DNA from: Chara braunii
Taxonomy: Eukaryota > Streptophyta > Charophyceae > Charales > Characeae
NCBI GenBank assembly: GCA_003427395.1
Contig: BFEA01000309.1
Location: forward strand, 1,407,444 to 1,471,443
Direction: 5' to 3'
Length of the DNA stretch: 64,000 nucleotides
Position numbers and translations under genes: made by a program. How positions within the stretch are numbered: position 1 is the stretch's first letter; the number at the start of each line of letters is the position of its first letter. The notes under the pieces are model-generated. The model did not search any database and had not been told where the DNA came from. It saw nothing but the letters and a program-made list of their open reading frames with translations. Shown here piece after piece: positions 33,623 to 44,385 of this stretch.

Positions 33623-35501
33623 CACACGTGGTCAACGACACTCTGAATCTTCGCTGAAACTAATTTTGAAGTGGAGAACTTTCAATATTTTTGAAGTTCT
33701 TTAAAGTCGAGTTTCAACGGTTTCAGAAGTGTTGAAAATGCTGAATGCCTCTACATTGAATAAATCTTCAAAATATTCAACTTTTGCCCCCCTGTTTGAG
33801 TGTATAGAAACGATGAAGATTTTGAAGATTTTATAATGGTGAAAATGTTGAAAATTCTGAAGTACACCCCTCCTGTCCGAGTGTGTAGGAACGGTGGAGA
33901 TTCTGAAAATTATGAAGTGGTGAAAATGCTGAAGATTTTGAACCCCTCCTCGCCCCTCTGCCTCCGCCTATTTTGTTTCTTTAAGGGGAGGGGGTTAAAT
34001 ATCTTCGACATTTTCACCGCTTCATAATTTTTGGAATCTTCGGCGTTTACCCCTCTATCTAAGTGTGTAGAAACTCTGAAGATTTTGAAGATTCTGAAGT
34101 GGTGAAGATCCTGAAAATTATGAAGTACACCCCTCTCTATTCGAGTGTGTAGAACGCTGAAAATTCTAAAAATTCTGAAGCGGTGAAAACGCCGAAGATT
34201 CAGACCCCCTCCCGTGCCTCCTCCTGTGAGGTGGGGGGGTTAAAAAATCTTCAGCGTTTTCATCACTTCAAAATTTTCAAAATGTTCAACGTTCGTCCCC
34301 TTGTATGAGTATTTAAAAATGTTGAAGATTCTGAGGATTTTGAAGTGGTGAAGATGCTGAAAACTTTGAACTACACCCCCTTTCGTCCGAGTATGTAAGA
34401 ATGCTGAAAATTCTGAAAATTCTGAAGTGGTGAAAAGGTTGAAGATTCTGAACCCCCCCCTCTCTAAGCTTGTAAAAATGTAGAAGTTTTTTAGCATTCT
34501 GAAGTGGTGAATCCATTGAAGACGTTGAACCGACCCAATGTCTCTAGGCTTATACCTCCCGTGTCCGAGTCTTTAAAATGTTGAAGTACACCTCCTCTGT
34601 TCGAGTGTTCATGTCCGAGTGTGTATGAACGTTGAACGCACTTTATATACACCCCCCTTATCCGGGTGTGTAAGAACGCTGAAGATTCTGAAAATTCTGA
34701 AGTGGTGAAAATGTTCATGATTCTGAACCAACCCCCCCCCCTCCCCCTGTGCCTCCGTCTGTTTTGTTTTTTAAAGGGGAGGGGGTTCAGAATCTTCAAC
34801 GTTTTCACCACTTCAAAATTTTTGAAATTTTCAGCGTGTACCCCTCTATCTAAGTGTAGAGAAACGTTGAGGATTCTAAAGATTCTGAAGTGGTGAAGAT
34901 GCTGAAAATTCTAAAGTACACCCCCCTTTATTCGAATGTGTGGAACGCTGAAGATTCTGAAAATTTTGAAGTGGTGAAAACGCGGAAGATTCTGAAAACC
35001 CCCTGTGCCTACCCTTGTGAGGTTGAGGGGGAGGTTAAAATCGTCAGCGTTTTCACCACTTTAAAATTTTCGAAATTTTCTGCGTTCATCCCCTTGTATA
35101 AGTGTGTAGTAATGTATAAGATTCTGAAGATTCTGAAGTGGTGAATATGCTGAAAACTCTGAATTACACCCCCTTTCGTCCGCGTGTGTTGGAACGCGAA
35201 AAATTATGAAAATTATGAAATGGTGAAAAGATTGAAGATTCTGACCCTCTCTAAGTTTGTAAAAATGCTGAATTTTTTTAGCTTTAAAAAATGCTGAATT
35301 TTTTTAGCTTTAAAAAATGTTGAATCCATTGAAGACACTGAACCGACCCCACGTCTCTAGGCTTGTACCTCCCCTGTCTGAGGCTTCGAGATGTTGAAGT
35401 ACACCTTCCCTGTTCGAGTGTTTAATATGTCCGAGTGTGTATGAATGTTGAACGCACTCTATGTACATGCTAAATATTAGAGGACTCGTTAACCATCTCT
35501 C
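33623..35501. mobile_element. Insertion of 1.9 kb with 8-bp target duplication GAACCTCG
   Basis: GAACCTCG occurs at 33615-33622 and 35502-35509 and once in the left arm. The ends are inverted: TGGTCAACGA near the left end and the complement of TGGTTAACGA near the right end. The same end motif occurs on the element at 57457-58086. The interior is tandem and inverted minisatellite built on CTGAAGATTCTGAA and GAAGTGGTGAAAA, with each unit itself a stem and loop around a C-rich GCCTCCGCCTATTTTGTTT-like loop. It has no coding capacity. A 9-bp duplication with one mismatch (GGAACCTCG against CGAACCTCG) would fit a MULE. Confidence 0.75.
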
Positions 35502-35509
35502 GAACCTCG

Positions 35510-36190
35510 GAGACGATTGGTAGCTTCCTGTAGCATGGCTTGGGAAAGGCTGATTCTTGTCGGACCGATGAAAGTGAATGCCCGGACGACTGACTATTGC
35601 TCCTAACGGCGTGCGCGGGGTGATTCACGGTACCAACGAGGGTATGCAAGAGTGATAAAACGGGATGGGGTATTGTGGGCGAATGGAGAGGGGTAACACC
35701 TTGTTCTGGAGCCTGGGTACCGCGCTCGCGGCGGTTGAGCTGCGCTTGAGGTATGAGATCAAACTCTGTCGATCGTACCAACGGAGAGACCACATTGGGA
35801 TAGGCCGGTGAGGAGATGACTGACTCGTATGCGAGATTGCCTGTTTTTTTTTTTGTGTATGCCCCCCTTGTAAAGATTGATTGAGAATGAACTGTTGGAC
35901 GAGTATAATTCTAAGTCTATTCTCACCTCCCCATCTAAGTCTACACGAGTGAGAGATGATTGAAAGAAAGGAGGATAGAGGTCAATTGGAATAGAACCAA
36001 GAGAAAGAATGTTGAGGAATGGGTGGCCGACCGAGGGTACTACGAGAAGGTGGTACTTAGGAATGGGGAGGTAAATTAGGAAGACCTTGATGAAGGGTCT
36101 GAAAATAATTCTCATCTACGAGATGGGTTGACCTGACCGGAAAGGCCGTTCGGTACTCTCTTATGAAAACAGGGGTCGGGCGCTGGAAAC
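35510..36190. other. Right-arm tract upstream of module 1
   Basis: Counterpart of about 10330-10930. The sequence is well shared with the left arm but no frame is maintained in both. It may be the leader of module 1. Confidence 0.4.
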
Positions 36191-36193
36191 AAA

Positions 36194-36916
36194 GTGGCGC
36201 AGTGGTTGTCATCCCCGGTCTATACCAGCGGTTTGGAAATGCCAGTAGATGTAAAGGATGGGGTTTCGGTCGTCCTCCCGGAATATGGGACGTGGACAGA
36301 TCTTGAGCCAGCATATCAAACCGTAATGCTAGAAGAGAAGGACGCGGTCCTATGGATAAAAATGGTATGGACGAAAGTCAGCTTGACGAGGATGTCGTCG
36401 AGCTTAATGGATTTGGAGTTCCGAGGGACGGTGAAAGCCCGGGGGTGGGTCTACTTGTCGCAAGATAGGGAGAACGCTATGGTCATAGATTTGGTGCTAG
36501 GGAATACGCTGGACGAATTGTTTAGGAAGGCAGAAAGGGAGGTTGTATGGGCTGCATGTCAGCGGGCGGAAATGAAAATGGAAAGGGTAGATGTGCGACT
36601 GAAACTTGGGGATAGAGGGAGCGTGAGGCGACCCGTTACGACCATGCGATGTGTGCTGCCTCCCTTTCTGGTGGATGCGGTCTTCCGGTTGTCGATAGAA
36701 ATGGAACCGTTTGAAGGGAATTGGGAGGAGGAGCTGGCCGATACGCTAAACTCGCTTGGCATAGATAATGTTTTCGTCCCTATCTCTGTGCATTGGGGGA
36801 TAGTCTACAGGAATGTGGCAGTAGGGGAGACATTCCTGGAAGGTGTAAGAGAATTGTTATATAATGAGGAGGACGACTTCAGTGACGAGGACGAAGGGGA
36901 TGAGATAGAGGATTGA
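36194..36916 (+). CDS. Module 1 protein, 240 residues, unknown family
   Basis: This is the only one of the three modules that is still fully open. The start at 36194 follows an AAAGTGGCGC stretch; an upstream in-frame start was not examined further. Landmarks are LEPAYQTVMLEEKDAVLWI (residues about 37-55), GWVYLSQDRENAMVI (about 82-96), VTTMRCVLPPFLVDAVF (about 144-160), MEPFEGNW (about 167-174), then RNVAVGETFLEGVRELLY (about 208-225) and a highly acidic tail ending DEIED. The C-terminal pattern P-F-x-G-N, E-L and R-x-x-x-x-G-E-x-[FY]-L-x-G-V recurs in module 3 and more weakly in module 2. No membrane segment, signal peptide or known catalytic motif is visible. It lies upstream of gag in the same direction. 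Alternatives are a structural or accessory retroelement protein or a captured host gene. Expression is unproven. Confidence 0.55.
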   Translation: MAQWLSSPVYTSGLEMPVDVKDGVSVVLPEYGTWTDLEPAYQTVMLEEKDAVLWIKMVWTKVSLTRMSSSLMDLEFRGTVKARGWVYLSQDRENAMVIDLVLGNTLDELFRKAEREVVWAACQRAEMKMERVDVRLKLGDRGSVRRPVTTMRCVLPPFLVDAVFRLSIEMEPFEGNWEEELADTLNSLGIDNVFVPISVHWGIVYRNVAVGETFLEGVRELLYNEEDDFSDEDEGDEIED

Positions 36917-36982
36917 GACTTCTAAGATGGCGGACTTACTTAGGAAGACCGAGTGGCCTGACATTGTGCAGAACGGGGAAAG

Positions 36983-37738
36983 ATGACTAGAGAGGAATTG
37001 CTCATGAATTGCAATTTCAAGGGATGGGAACCAAGGCGACATAGAGGGGGAGTAGAAACGCCTATACCAACAGAAAACGAATGGAGAGGGACCACGTGCG
37101 ACTGGGTTAGATTTTAAGTTGCCCCAGGACTATCATACGTATGGGTAGAGCGGATTTGGAACCCAATAAGGGAAGCGGAAGGCTGGGATGAGATAGCGGA
37201 AGGCAGGATGGAATCGGTCGGAACGGTTGTTCTCTCCGAAAAAGGATGACGCCTATTCTGCGTTGTGATAGCAACGGGACAGGATTCGATGTGGCTTTTA
37301 GGGAATGCGGAGGCGCGAACCGGAAGGGAGGGCAAGAGGTTCGAACAACGAAGGATGAGACGAAGTCAGTAGTAGAGTTGTGATGGGGGGATGGAAGGAA
37401 CTCAAGCCTCCCGGCCTGCGAACAGCGGCTTGGGTGCCTGAGTTCATGACCAAGTGGTTTGGGGGTTTTTAGCACATCGTAGAGGTGAACGCCTCCATGA
37501 AAGAAGTGTATATAGAGTGTGCCTGACTGACTGAGGAACTTTATAAGACCTCGTTAAAATACGGGCCCTTCTACGGTGATAAAGCCTGGGAAATTCTCGC
37601 CATCCTAAGAATAGGCAAGTATGACCGCCTAGAGGTAGATGCGGAAGCCTGGGACGCCATAGTTAGCCGGGAGGCAGCGGCCGCTCCATCCTACACCGAT
37701 GATGCTTTTAACTTGTTTGAAGTACCGTGGTTCGATTA
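36983..37738 (+). pseudogene. Module 2 protein, right-arm copy
   Basis: The N-terminal part (36983 to about 37250) reads in one frame with a TAA near 37114 and a TGA near 37247. After a shift near 37320-37400 the C-terminal part runs to a TAA at 37736, with stops near 37470 and 37525. Features shared with the left-arm copy are ENEWRGTTCDWV, SLKYGPFYGDK and RLEVDAEAWDA. It starts 66 bp after module 1 ends. No known family is recognised. Confidence 0.55.
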
Positions 37739-37990
37739 AAAGGACCATAAAATCGAACGCCGTGAGGAGATCGAAGTTTGGAAGGTACGTGTAAACTAAG
37801 GAGTAACATAAGATAGGGGCTTGTACATTAGTTTAGGAGGGCATGAAAGGAGATTGAAAGCAAGGGAAGGTGTCCGACCATTGTGGGCGCAGGTGCGGGA
37901 CGCGTGACAGAAAAGAGGAAAACGGATATAGTCAGAAAAAAAAGCGATACGAGGATTGGCGGTTGCTAAAAATGGGTCGTAATCCTTTCT

Positions 37991-38797
37991 GTGTGGGCTA
38001 TGCAGGAAATCACCAAAACAGCAATGGCGGCAAGACGTGTTCGAAAGATACGCCAGCCCAGGTATCCCGGCCCGCCCTCGAATAATGGCAGAGGGTGGGA
38101 AGTGTCCCTTCCGTCAATTCCCGACTTTCGGGGATTTGACGTGGAATGGCGGGTCGTAACTTTGGGGAGAGACAACGCCTTCATGTTGGTGGAATGTCGG
38201 TGGACGGGGATGAGATTCAACCGAGGACCAGGGGATGATTTCTTTTCGAACTTGGAAGTTACTAGGGCCATATATCTATCCGAGATCGGCGAGCACTCGC
38301 TGGGGGTGGGGATAGCACAACGTCACGAGTTGGCACCAGTCTTTCGAAGGCCCGCTCAGACGTTGACACGGATAGGCCAATCAATCAGGGGTAGAAGGAA
38401 CGTGGGCTTACTCATCAGGGTGGAAATGGGGAGCTGGAGGAAATTTTGGGCACCAACCACCCCGTTGAGATGCCGGGTCCCCTGATTCATGATAGACCTC
38501 ATCTTCGGGAGCCTCGCAAGGGCACAAAATTTGGCAGACTCGGCAATAACCTGGGTAGACCACTTCCCTCATGAAACCATCAGGATGTTATATGACGTTG
38601 TTGTGGAGCATGGGCCGTTCTGGGGAAACCAGACCCATGAATTGCTGGAGGTTATTAATATCTTGATATTTAGGTTGCCACGACTAGCCTGGGCGGAATA
38701 CGAGCACATAATTCGGAGGGAAATCGAGATAGGAGAGAGTTATCTAGCTGGGGTGGCTCAACTATTCGAGGAGCCCATCGAACCGGAAGGGTCATGA
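37991..38797 (+). pseudogene. Module 3 protein, right-arm copy, one internal TGA
   Basis: One frame of 269 codons is interrupted only by TGA at 38483; the left arm has CGA there, so this is a simple C-to-T change. Landmarks are FDVEWRVVTLGRDNAFMLVE (residues about 52-71), IYLSEIGEH, PTTPLRCRV, FMIDLIFGSL, EHGPFWGN, and REIEIGESYLAGVAQLFEEP just before the natural TGA at 38795. The order and spacing match modules 1 and 2, except that module 1 lacks about 35 residues after the DLIFG-like segment. The last residues differ from the left copy because that copy has a one-base deletion. Confidence 0.6.
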
Positions 38798-38799
38798 GG

Positions 38800-39279
38800 A
38801 CGAGAGCGGGACTAGCACCTGGAGGCAAGCCAATAGGGCAAATCGAGTATAGTCCGCTACGTACAGGGGCTCATCGTTGGAAATAGGAAAGACCTTTGGA
38901 CCTGGACGGTCAAAAACCCGCTACGGGATAAGGGGGAAGGTTAAACTCGTAATGGTTGTCGTGACCCTAGAAGTTGAAAGGGAATACTGCTCGGGAACTT
39001 TTCCTAACGGGAAGCCCAACCGGAACTCTTACGTACCGGCACGGCAAACTGGGCACTCTAAACGAGTCTGTCATAGGAGGGACTAAGTCACGTTCCTTGG
39101 CTCAATAGAGCAGCAGGGTCGGCCGCGGCTCCTTCTTAGGGAAACGGTCAGAGGACAGAAATGGGGACGGGGCTACTCTCGGAATAAGCTAAGCCAAAGA
39201 AACCAGAATCTTTGGAACCTAAATGCCTCGCGGTGCCTGTGTCCTGTGGAATCCTCTTGTTTATGCAGAACTAGGCAAA
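38800..39279. other. Spacer between module 3 and gag
   Basis: No coding signal common to both arms was seen. The left arm holds the counterpart at about 7800-8240. It may hold a leader for gag. Confidence 0.4.
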
Positions 39280-40740
39280 ATGGCGACGGAGGATGAGATA
39301 GATAATCATAGGAGCGAGGGAGGACCAGGCTCAGGTGGCAGCGCCGTACAAAGCGAGGAGGCTGAGAAGGACAGAGAATCGATGAATCCCGATGGTGCCA
39401 AGGGGAATAGGAAGGAAATCTCCTTAGGGGAAAGCTCGGGGAAAGTCGGGGGAAGCAAGCAAGGGACCCAAGAGACCAGGGAGGGTAGAAATAAGGACAA
39501 GTTGAGCCCGCGAAATTCGGACGAAGTTGTATCGAAGAAAGTGAGAGTCACGGATGTGAGGTGCAAACTAGCAGAAATAGAAAAGAGGACTGCGGAGTAC
39601 AAGGCAAGATTGATCGAGGAGATGATGATGGGGAACGAGGAGGATCCTCCACAGGAAGAACCACGGGGTGAGCGGAAAGCCGGACAAGGCGAAAGTAGAC
39701 AAGGGGGTAAGGATAATGATCGCGGAGGGAGACCAAGCAATAGGAAGAAGGAGAGAGAGAAATCCCTGGGGATGGAAGCTGAGAAAGCTACGAATCCACC
39801 AGCCATAGATAGTAGGGCTAGCCGCCTGCTGGCCACGCTAGCAGCAATGTCAGGATGCGAAGTGCTCTGGAGCCTTAGGGAAAGGGTGTTGGGGTGGTTC
39901 AACCCGGAGGGGACTGCGAAGACTAGAGAAAGATAGACGGTCGGCAAGGAGGGACAAGATACCAGCACGACAGGCGAGGCTAGTAGCTCCGAAGGCGGCC
40001 TCAGGAACATAGTGTCGTGCCCCGCACGAGCACTAAACAAAAACCAGGGCTACCTCGCAGGCGCTAAAAAAAAATTGACATATGACGGGCCAAACATCAC
40101 AGAGTTCCTAATAGATTACGAGAACCTGGCGGCACTGTTGAAGTGAACCGAATAAGAAAAGATGGACCACCTAGGACAACATGTGTCATTAAGCCGAGGA
40201 CGAGACATAATGACCATCGTAGCCGCGAGCCGATCCTGGAAGGAAACTCGGGATGTAATGATGAGGAAGTACCTGGCAGCGGAGAAAATGGCAACAAAGG
40301 CCGATTTAGCGACAGTTCAAAGGAAGAACTTTGCAACGTACAACGACTTCCTACGAGAATTTACCCTAGTAGCACTGAGGATCGCCGGGGTACCGAACCG
40401 GATAATGAGCAAGTACTTCCTCATGCAGTTCTCCGAGTTCGACAAGGACAAGATCTTATCGGCTTACCAACAGACGAGTAAATTTGTAAACACCAGGGAT
40501 ATTGACTTCAGTACGGTAACGGATCTGGCCGAGAAGATAGTAGTGACTGAAGCATTGGCATTGCTTAAGGAAGGGGAGGTCACAAACCTGACCGGTAGGA
40601 CAGGCGAGAAGGAAAAAAAAAGGATTGAAAGTCTATATGAACTCGTACATGGAGTCGACAATAAGATTGAAAGGATGGAGAACGCACTGATGGTTGTGCA
40701 GGGGGAAGTATCCCGACCCGCCCTCCCTCCAAGGAAGCCG
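39280..40740 (+). pseudogene. gag: Gag (capsid) of the Ty3/gypsy element
   Basis: One frame runs from the ATG at 39280 to 40740 with three internal stops: TAG 39934, TGA 40144 and TAA 40153. Each is one C-to-T step from CAG, CGA or CAA. The first 220 residues are low-complexity and charged (Glu, Lys, Gly, Ser). The capsid-like part begins at about 40075 with TYDGPNITEFLIDYENLA, a usual Ty3-type gag feature, and continues through FNDF-type and FLMQF-like helices to about 40740. The reading frame is lost at about 40741, close to the join with the zinc knuckle. The left arm ends within the first few codons of this gene. Confidence 0.75.
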
Positions 40741-40741
40741 T

Positions 40742-40960
40742 AGTTCCGCCAGGTGTAGCCAACCGGGGATTCGGACGGAGAGACCCCGCTAATGAGCAGT
40801 GCAAGTACTGCACCACGACATGACATTTTGTGCGCACATGTCCAAAGCTCAACCACGATATATTAAAAAGGAGATGTACCAGATCGTTGAAGAGAGAGAT
40901 ATTCGGACCACGGGGAGAACGGGTGAATTGGAACGCCAAGGGGAATGTGGCGCGCCATTA
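40742..40960 (+). pseudogene. Nucleocapsid-type zinc knuckle
   Basis: In a second frame the codons at 40800-40841 give C-x2-C-x4-H-x4-C, the CCHC knuckle that gag proteins use to bind RNA. One of the x4 positions is a TGA (40821-40823), probably from CGA. Following residues are basic, and the frame is lost between about 40930 and 40990. Confidence 0.7.
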
Positions 40961-42180
40961 TCATGCTCAATGGGTTCGAAATAGCAGCGGTAGAAGCTGA
41001 GTCGATGGTCGATATCATCTGGGACCAACTCTGGGACCGCGGTCTCCAGGTCAACTACATTTTGGAAAGCGACGGACGTGACAGGGTGAACGCGACTACT
41101 CGGTTGGGAATGGCTGGGAGAAGGATTATCCGTGACACTGTGATGGAGGAAGTTGTTGGAGGCTCCGTACCCTAGGCAGAGTTCGAGGCCGGGGAACCAG
41201 AGAAAGTGTATGGGAAGCCTAGGGAAGAGGAGCCCACAGAGAAAGTTACCGCTGGTAAGAGGAAGTTTAGGTATCAAATCCCGATCTTAACCATGCCTGA
41301 GATCGATAGCACCCTTAGTAAATTACTAGGAACCATGGCATCGGTATCATTTAAGACTATGCTGCACACCAGCCCTAGGTTGCTCAAAGGGCTCAGACAA
41401 CTGTTGACTCGGCGGCGAGTAGAGATAGACGAAAACCCCGAATCACCGGAAGAGGAAAGGGAGGAGGAAGCTCCACAATAAGTCGCTAACCTTCAAAGGA
41501 GTCACGGGGATTTGGAAGATCTTGAGAAGACCTTTGGAGACATCCGCCTGAGCTTGCCAGACCGAGAAGGTGGCGAAGTCATGAGGACACCTCCCGGAAC
41601 AAAGCTTAGCTTTCATGCACTACCCGTAGGAAAGTTGAAAATCCAGATCGGGACTCATCATACCGACGCATTACTAGACGGGGGAGCGGAAATCACTCTC
41701 ATAAGAAGAGACTTCGCAACAATCACAGGATGTACGGTAAATAAGGAAGTGACAGGGAACATCCGGGTAGCCGACGAAAAAATCTCGTTCGTTGGGTATG
41801 TCACAAAATGTGCGGTCAAGGTAGGAATCATGGAATCGATCTGGTCGTTTCAACGGATGACCGTAATGGAGGAAATGAACCACGACATAATGCTCGGGAG
41901 ACCATGGTGCGCCAACGTAAAAATGATAAGCATGCACTTGCATGATGGCACATACATGGTAGATATAGAGGACCTAGTGACCGGCCGGGGGGAGCTTCTC
42001 CGACTCCTTAGGACGGGAGGAAACCCTCCGAAGGGGAAGTTAGCCACGTGGTCGCCATCGTTCAGGGATAGCGCACGGAAGGGGGCATTTGCACGAATGG
42101 AGGGTATGAGAGAAATGGTAGAGATTATGATTGAGGAAGCATTCAATAAGAAAGAATGGATTAAGATGGGTCTGCCCTAG
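40945..42180 (+). pseudogene. Pol N-terminal part with aspartic protease
   Basis: One frame runs with stops TAG at 41173 and TAA at 41479, ending at TAG 42178. The protease site reads LLDGGAEITLI at about 41671-41703, with D-G-G-A at 41677-41688. Most retroviral-type proteases have D-S-G-A or D-T-G-A; D-G-G variants are known from plant retroelements. HDIMLGRPW near 41882-41908 is the second conserved protease motif. Segments before the protease (40945-41480) are charged linker without a recognised domain. Downstream, 42217-42429 continues the same frame as a linker. Confidence 0.75.
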
Positions 42181-42586
42181 AAAAAAATAAGGCAGGAGGA
42201 CAAAGTCTTAGGTGTCATGGTGGCGGAAAAGAAGTCAGAAGTTGAGCTTGGGGTCAGTCTGCCCAAGCGGAAAGAAGTGCGCATGGACGTACCAGAAGTC
42301 GCGCTCGAGATTCCCGACTTGTTACAACTCATCAAGGCTATCATATACCACAAAGTAGGGGTGGACCCAGTGACATTGGCCAAGTTCGAAGGAGAAGTGC
42401 AGAAGGGATACTGTCTGAATGAAAATTAGTCAGTATTCAACTACGAGTCGTAGAGGTGACAAGAGTAATCCCGACCGATCATTTTTTTGGAGAAAGATCC
42501 CGGAAGGAAGTGTTCGAAAGTACAAGCCAGTAGGGAAGAAAACAAAGCCGGTCTCGATCCTGCTATAGAAATCTAAGGGAGAGGCT
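42181..42586 (+). other. Linker between protease and RT, frame lost
   Basis: The frame of the protease continues (42217-42429) to a TAG, and a frameshift near 42470-42540 leads to the RT frame. The stretch includes KPVGKKTKPVSILL-like sequence, which precedes RT in related elements. There is no separate gene. Confidence 0.5.
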
Positions 42587-44300
42587 GTGGAGAAGGAGAA
42601 GGAAGTCCTTCGAGTGATCCGAGAGAGGCGAACAACGGAAGGGCATCGGATACCAGATGAGGTAGCTGATACAATGAAGATAGGAATAGATAGACTCTTA
42701 ATGGAAGAAGAAACCCTCCTGATCAAAAGGACGTGCCAAGAGTTTCATCTTACATTCGCCTTTAGTGATCACCAAAAGGGGCGGTTAGACGCGAAGTTAA
42801 TTCCCCCGGTCAGAATTCACACGGAAGAGCATGAGTGTTGGAATGACAAGGGGTCGTCCTATGAATTTGGTATAGCAGGGGAAGTGACGGACCTTCTTCG
42901 AGCAAAGATGGACTCCTTCATCGCAGAGCCTACGACGTCACCATACGCGAACAGGTGGTTCGTCTTTCAAAAACCCAACAAGACACTGAGATGGATTCAA
43001 GATCTATAGAAGTTGAATGCAGTAACCATTCGGGATGCTGGTTCGCTACCTCAGGTCGATTTATTAGCAGAATCTCACGTTGGCCGGAGCATTTACTCCC
43101 TGGTAGATTTGTATTCAGAGTACGACCAGCATCCATTGGATGCTCGGGACATACCGTACACCGCAATGCACAACCCCGTAGGCCAGTTGCAGATGCAGGT
43201 GACCCCTATGGGCTTTACGAACACAGTAGTCGAAGCGCAAAGGAGAATGTTCGCTGTAGCTGGAGACATATTTTCGGAGAAGTGTGAACCTTACATTGAT
43301 GACAACCCGATTACAGATGCCCAAGAGAAGGACGGGACGGATGTCCAACCGAAAATCCGAAGATTTGTATTGGACCATCTACAGGATATCAAGGACTTAC
43401 TCCGCCGATTCCTAGTATACAACATCACGATTAGCGGACCAAAGAGTATTCTAGCAGTGCCGGACGTAACCATACTAGGATTTCGTTGTGGCGCATACGG
43501 TAGGAAACCAGACCCGGTTAAGACACACAAGATATCACAGTGGTCAACACCTTTGCGCACAACGACGGAGGTAAGAGCATTTTTAGGCGTAGTCGGCTTT
43601 TGGAGGATTTTCATTCAAAGTTTTGCCAACATTGCCATGATCATGAAAGAAGGGACCATCGATTGGACCGAGGAGCGAGGAGCCGTCCAAACCCTCAAGG
43701 ACATATCGACATCTGAGCAAGTCGCCTTGTCAGCACCCTGTTTTAATGACGAAGTAGGACGGTCATTCATCCTAAAGACGGACGGAGGACCCTTGGTCGT
43801 AGGAGGCATACTGATTCAAAGGGGTGAGGAAGGAAAAGAGAGGCCGATAAGGTTCGAAAGTAGAACCCTGAACACTGCAGAACGGCGATATTCGCAGTTC
43901 AAGAAGTAAATCCTAGTCATTTTGCATTGCCCCAAGACCTTCCAGGCCTACCTATTTGGGAGGCGGTTCATCCTACGTATCGATCCGACGAATGTCGCAA
44001 GGGCCTTAAGGAATTACAAGCGTATAGATCCGACGGTGGGGAGATGAGTAAGATTCATCTGGCAGTTCGATTACAAGATCGAACGAATTGCCGGAATCCG
44101 AAATAAGGCCGATCTGCTAAGTCGGGTCTGCATCACACCCGAAGGGGAAGGGGTCGAGGATGCGGAGCCCATAGACACGTTCCTTGAATACGAAGGAGGA
44201 ACTCTCGTGGTGGATAACGAAATGATGGGCGAAGAATGCACATCGGGAGAACTGTTGATTCAGAATTTGGAGAAGGGGGCACCTGCTGTAGTAGCATAAC
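42587..44300 (+). pseudogene. Reverse transcriptase and RNase H
   Basis: One frame with stops TAG 43007, TAA 43907 and TGA 44045, ending near TAA 44298. RT landmarks are VFQKPNKTLRWIQDL before the TAG, then LNAVTIRDAGSLPQVD, TPMGFTNTV and the catalytic YIDD at 43292-43303. SKP-like and LGVVGFWRIFI stretches close the RT. RNase H is marked by LKTDGGPLVVGG near 43773-43808 and AERRYSQFKK before the stop at 43907, which falls where an acidic residue is usual. The frame after it (43910-44298) still reads as RNase H connection sequence with YKIERIAGIRNKADLLSR. The catalytic RT residues are intact, but stops would truncate the protein. Confidence 0.85.
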
Positions 44301-44385
44301 TTAGAGAAAGACAACCACTCGAGGACGCAAGGAGGAGAAAGATTCGTGGGGAGCAATAGTAGGACTGAAGGAGGAATTAATAGCA

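Larger units (their letters stand above)
22735..39285 (+). repeat. Right arm of giant inverted duplication
   Basis: Reverse-complement counterpart of 7795-21095, longer mainly because of three insertions (31411-31725, 32780-33199, 33623-35501) and because it keeps all of module 1. Satellite copy numbers also differ: satellite B is about half as long here, and satellite C is amplified. At the outer end the arm continues without a break into the gag-pol of a Ty3/gypsy element, which the left arm lacks. Confidence 0.85.

Noticed and set aside
39223-39279. Upstream ATG at 39223 as the start of gag
   Set aside because: The frame is open from 39223, but the ATG at 39280 begins the charged gag-like sequence and the intervening residues look like leader. 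The choice remains uncertain.
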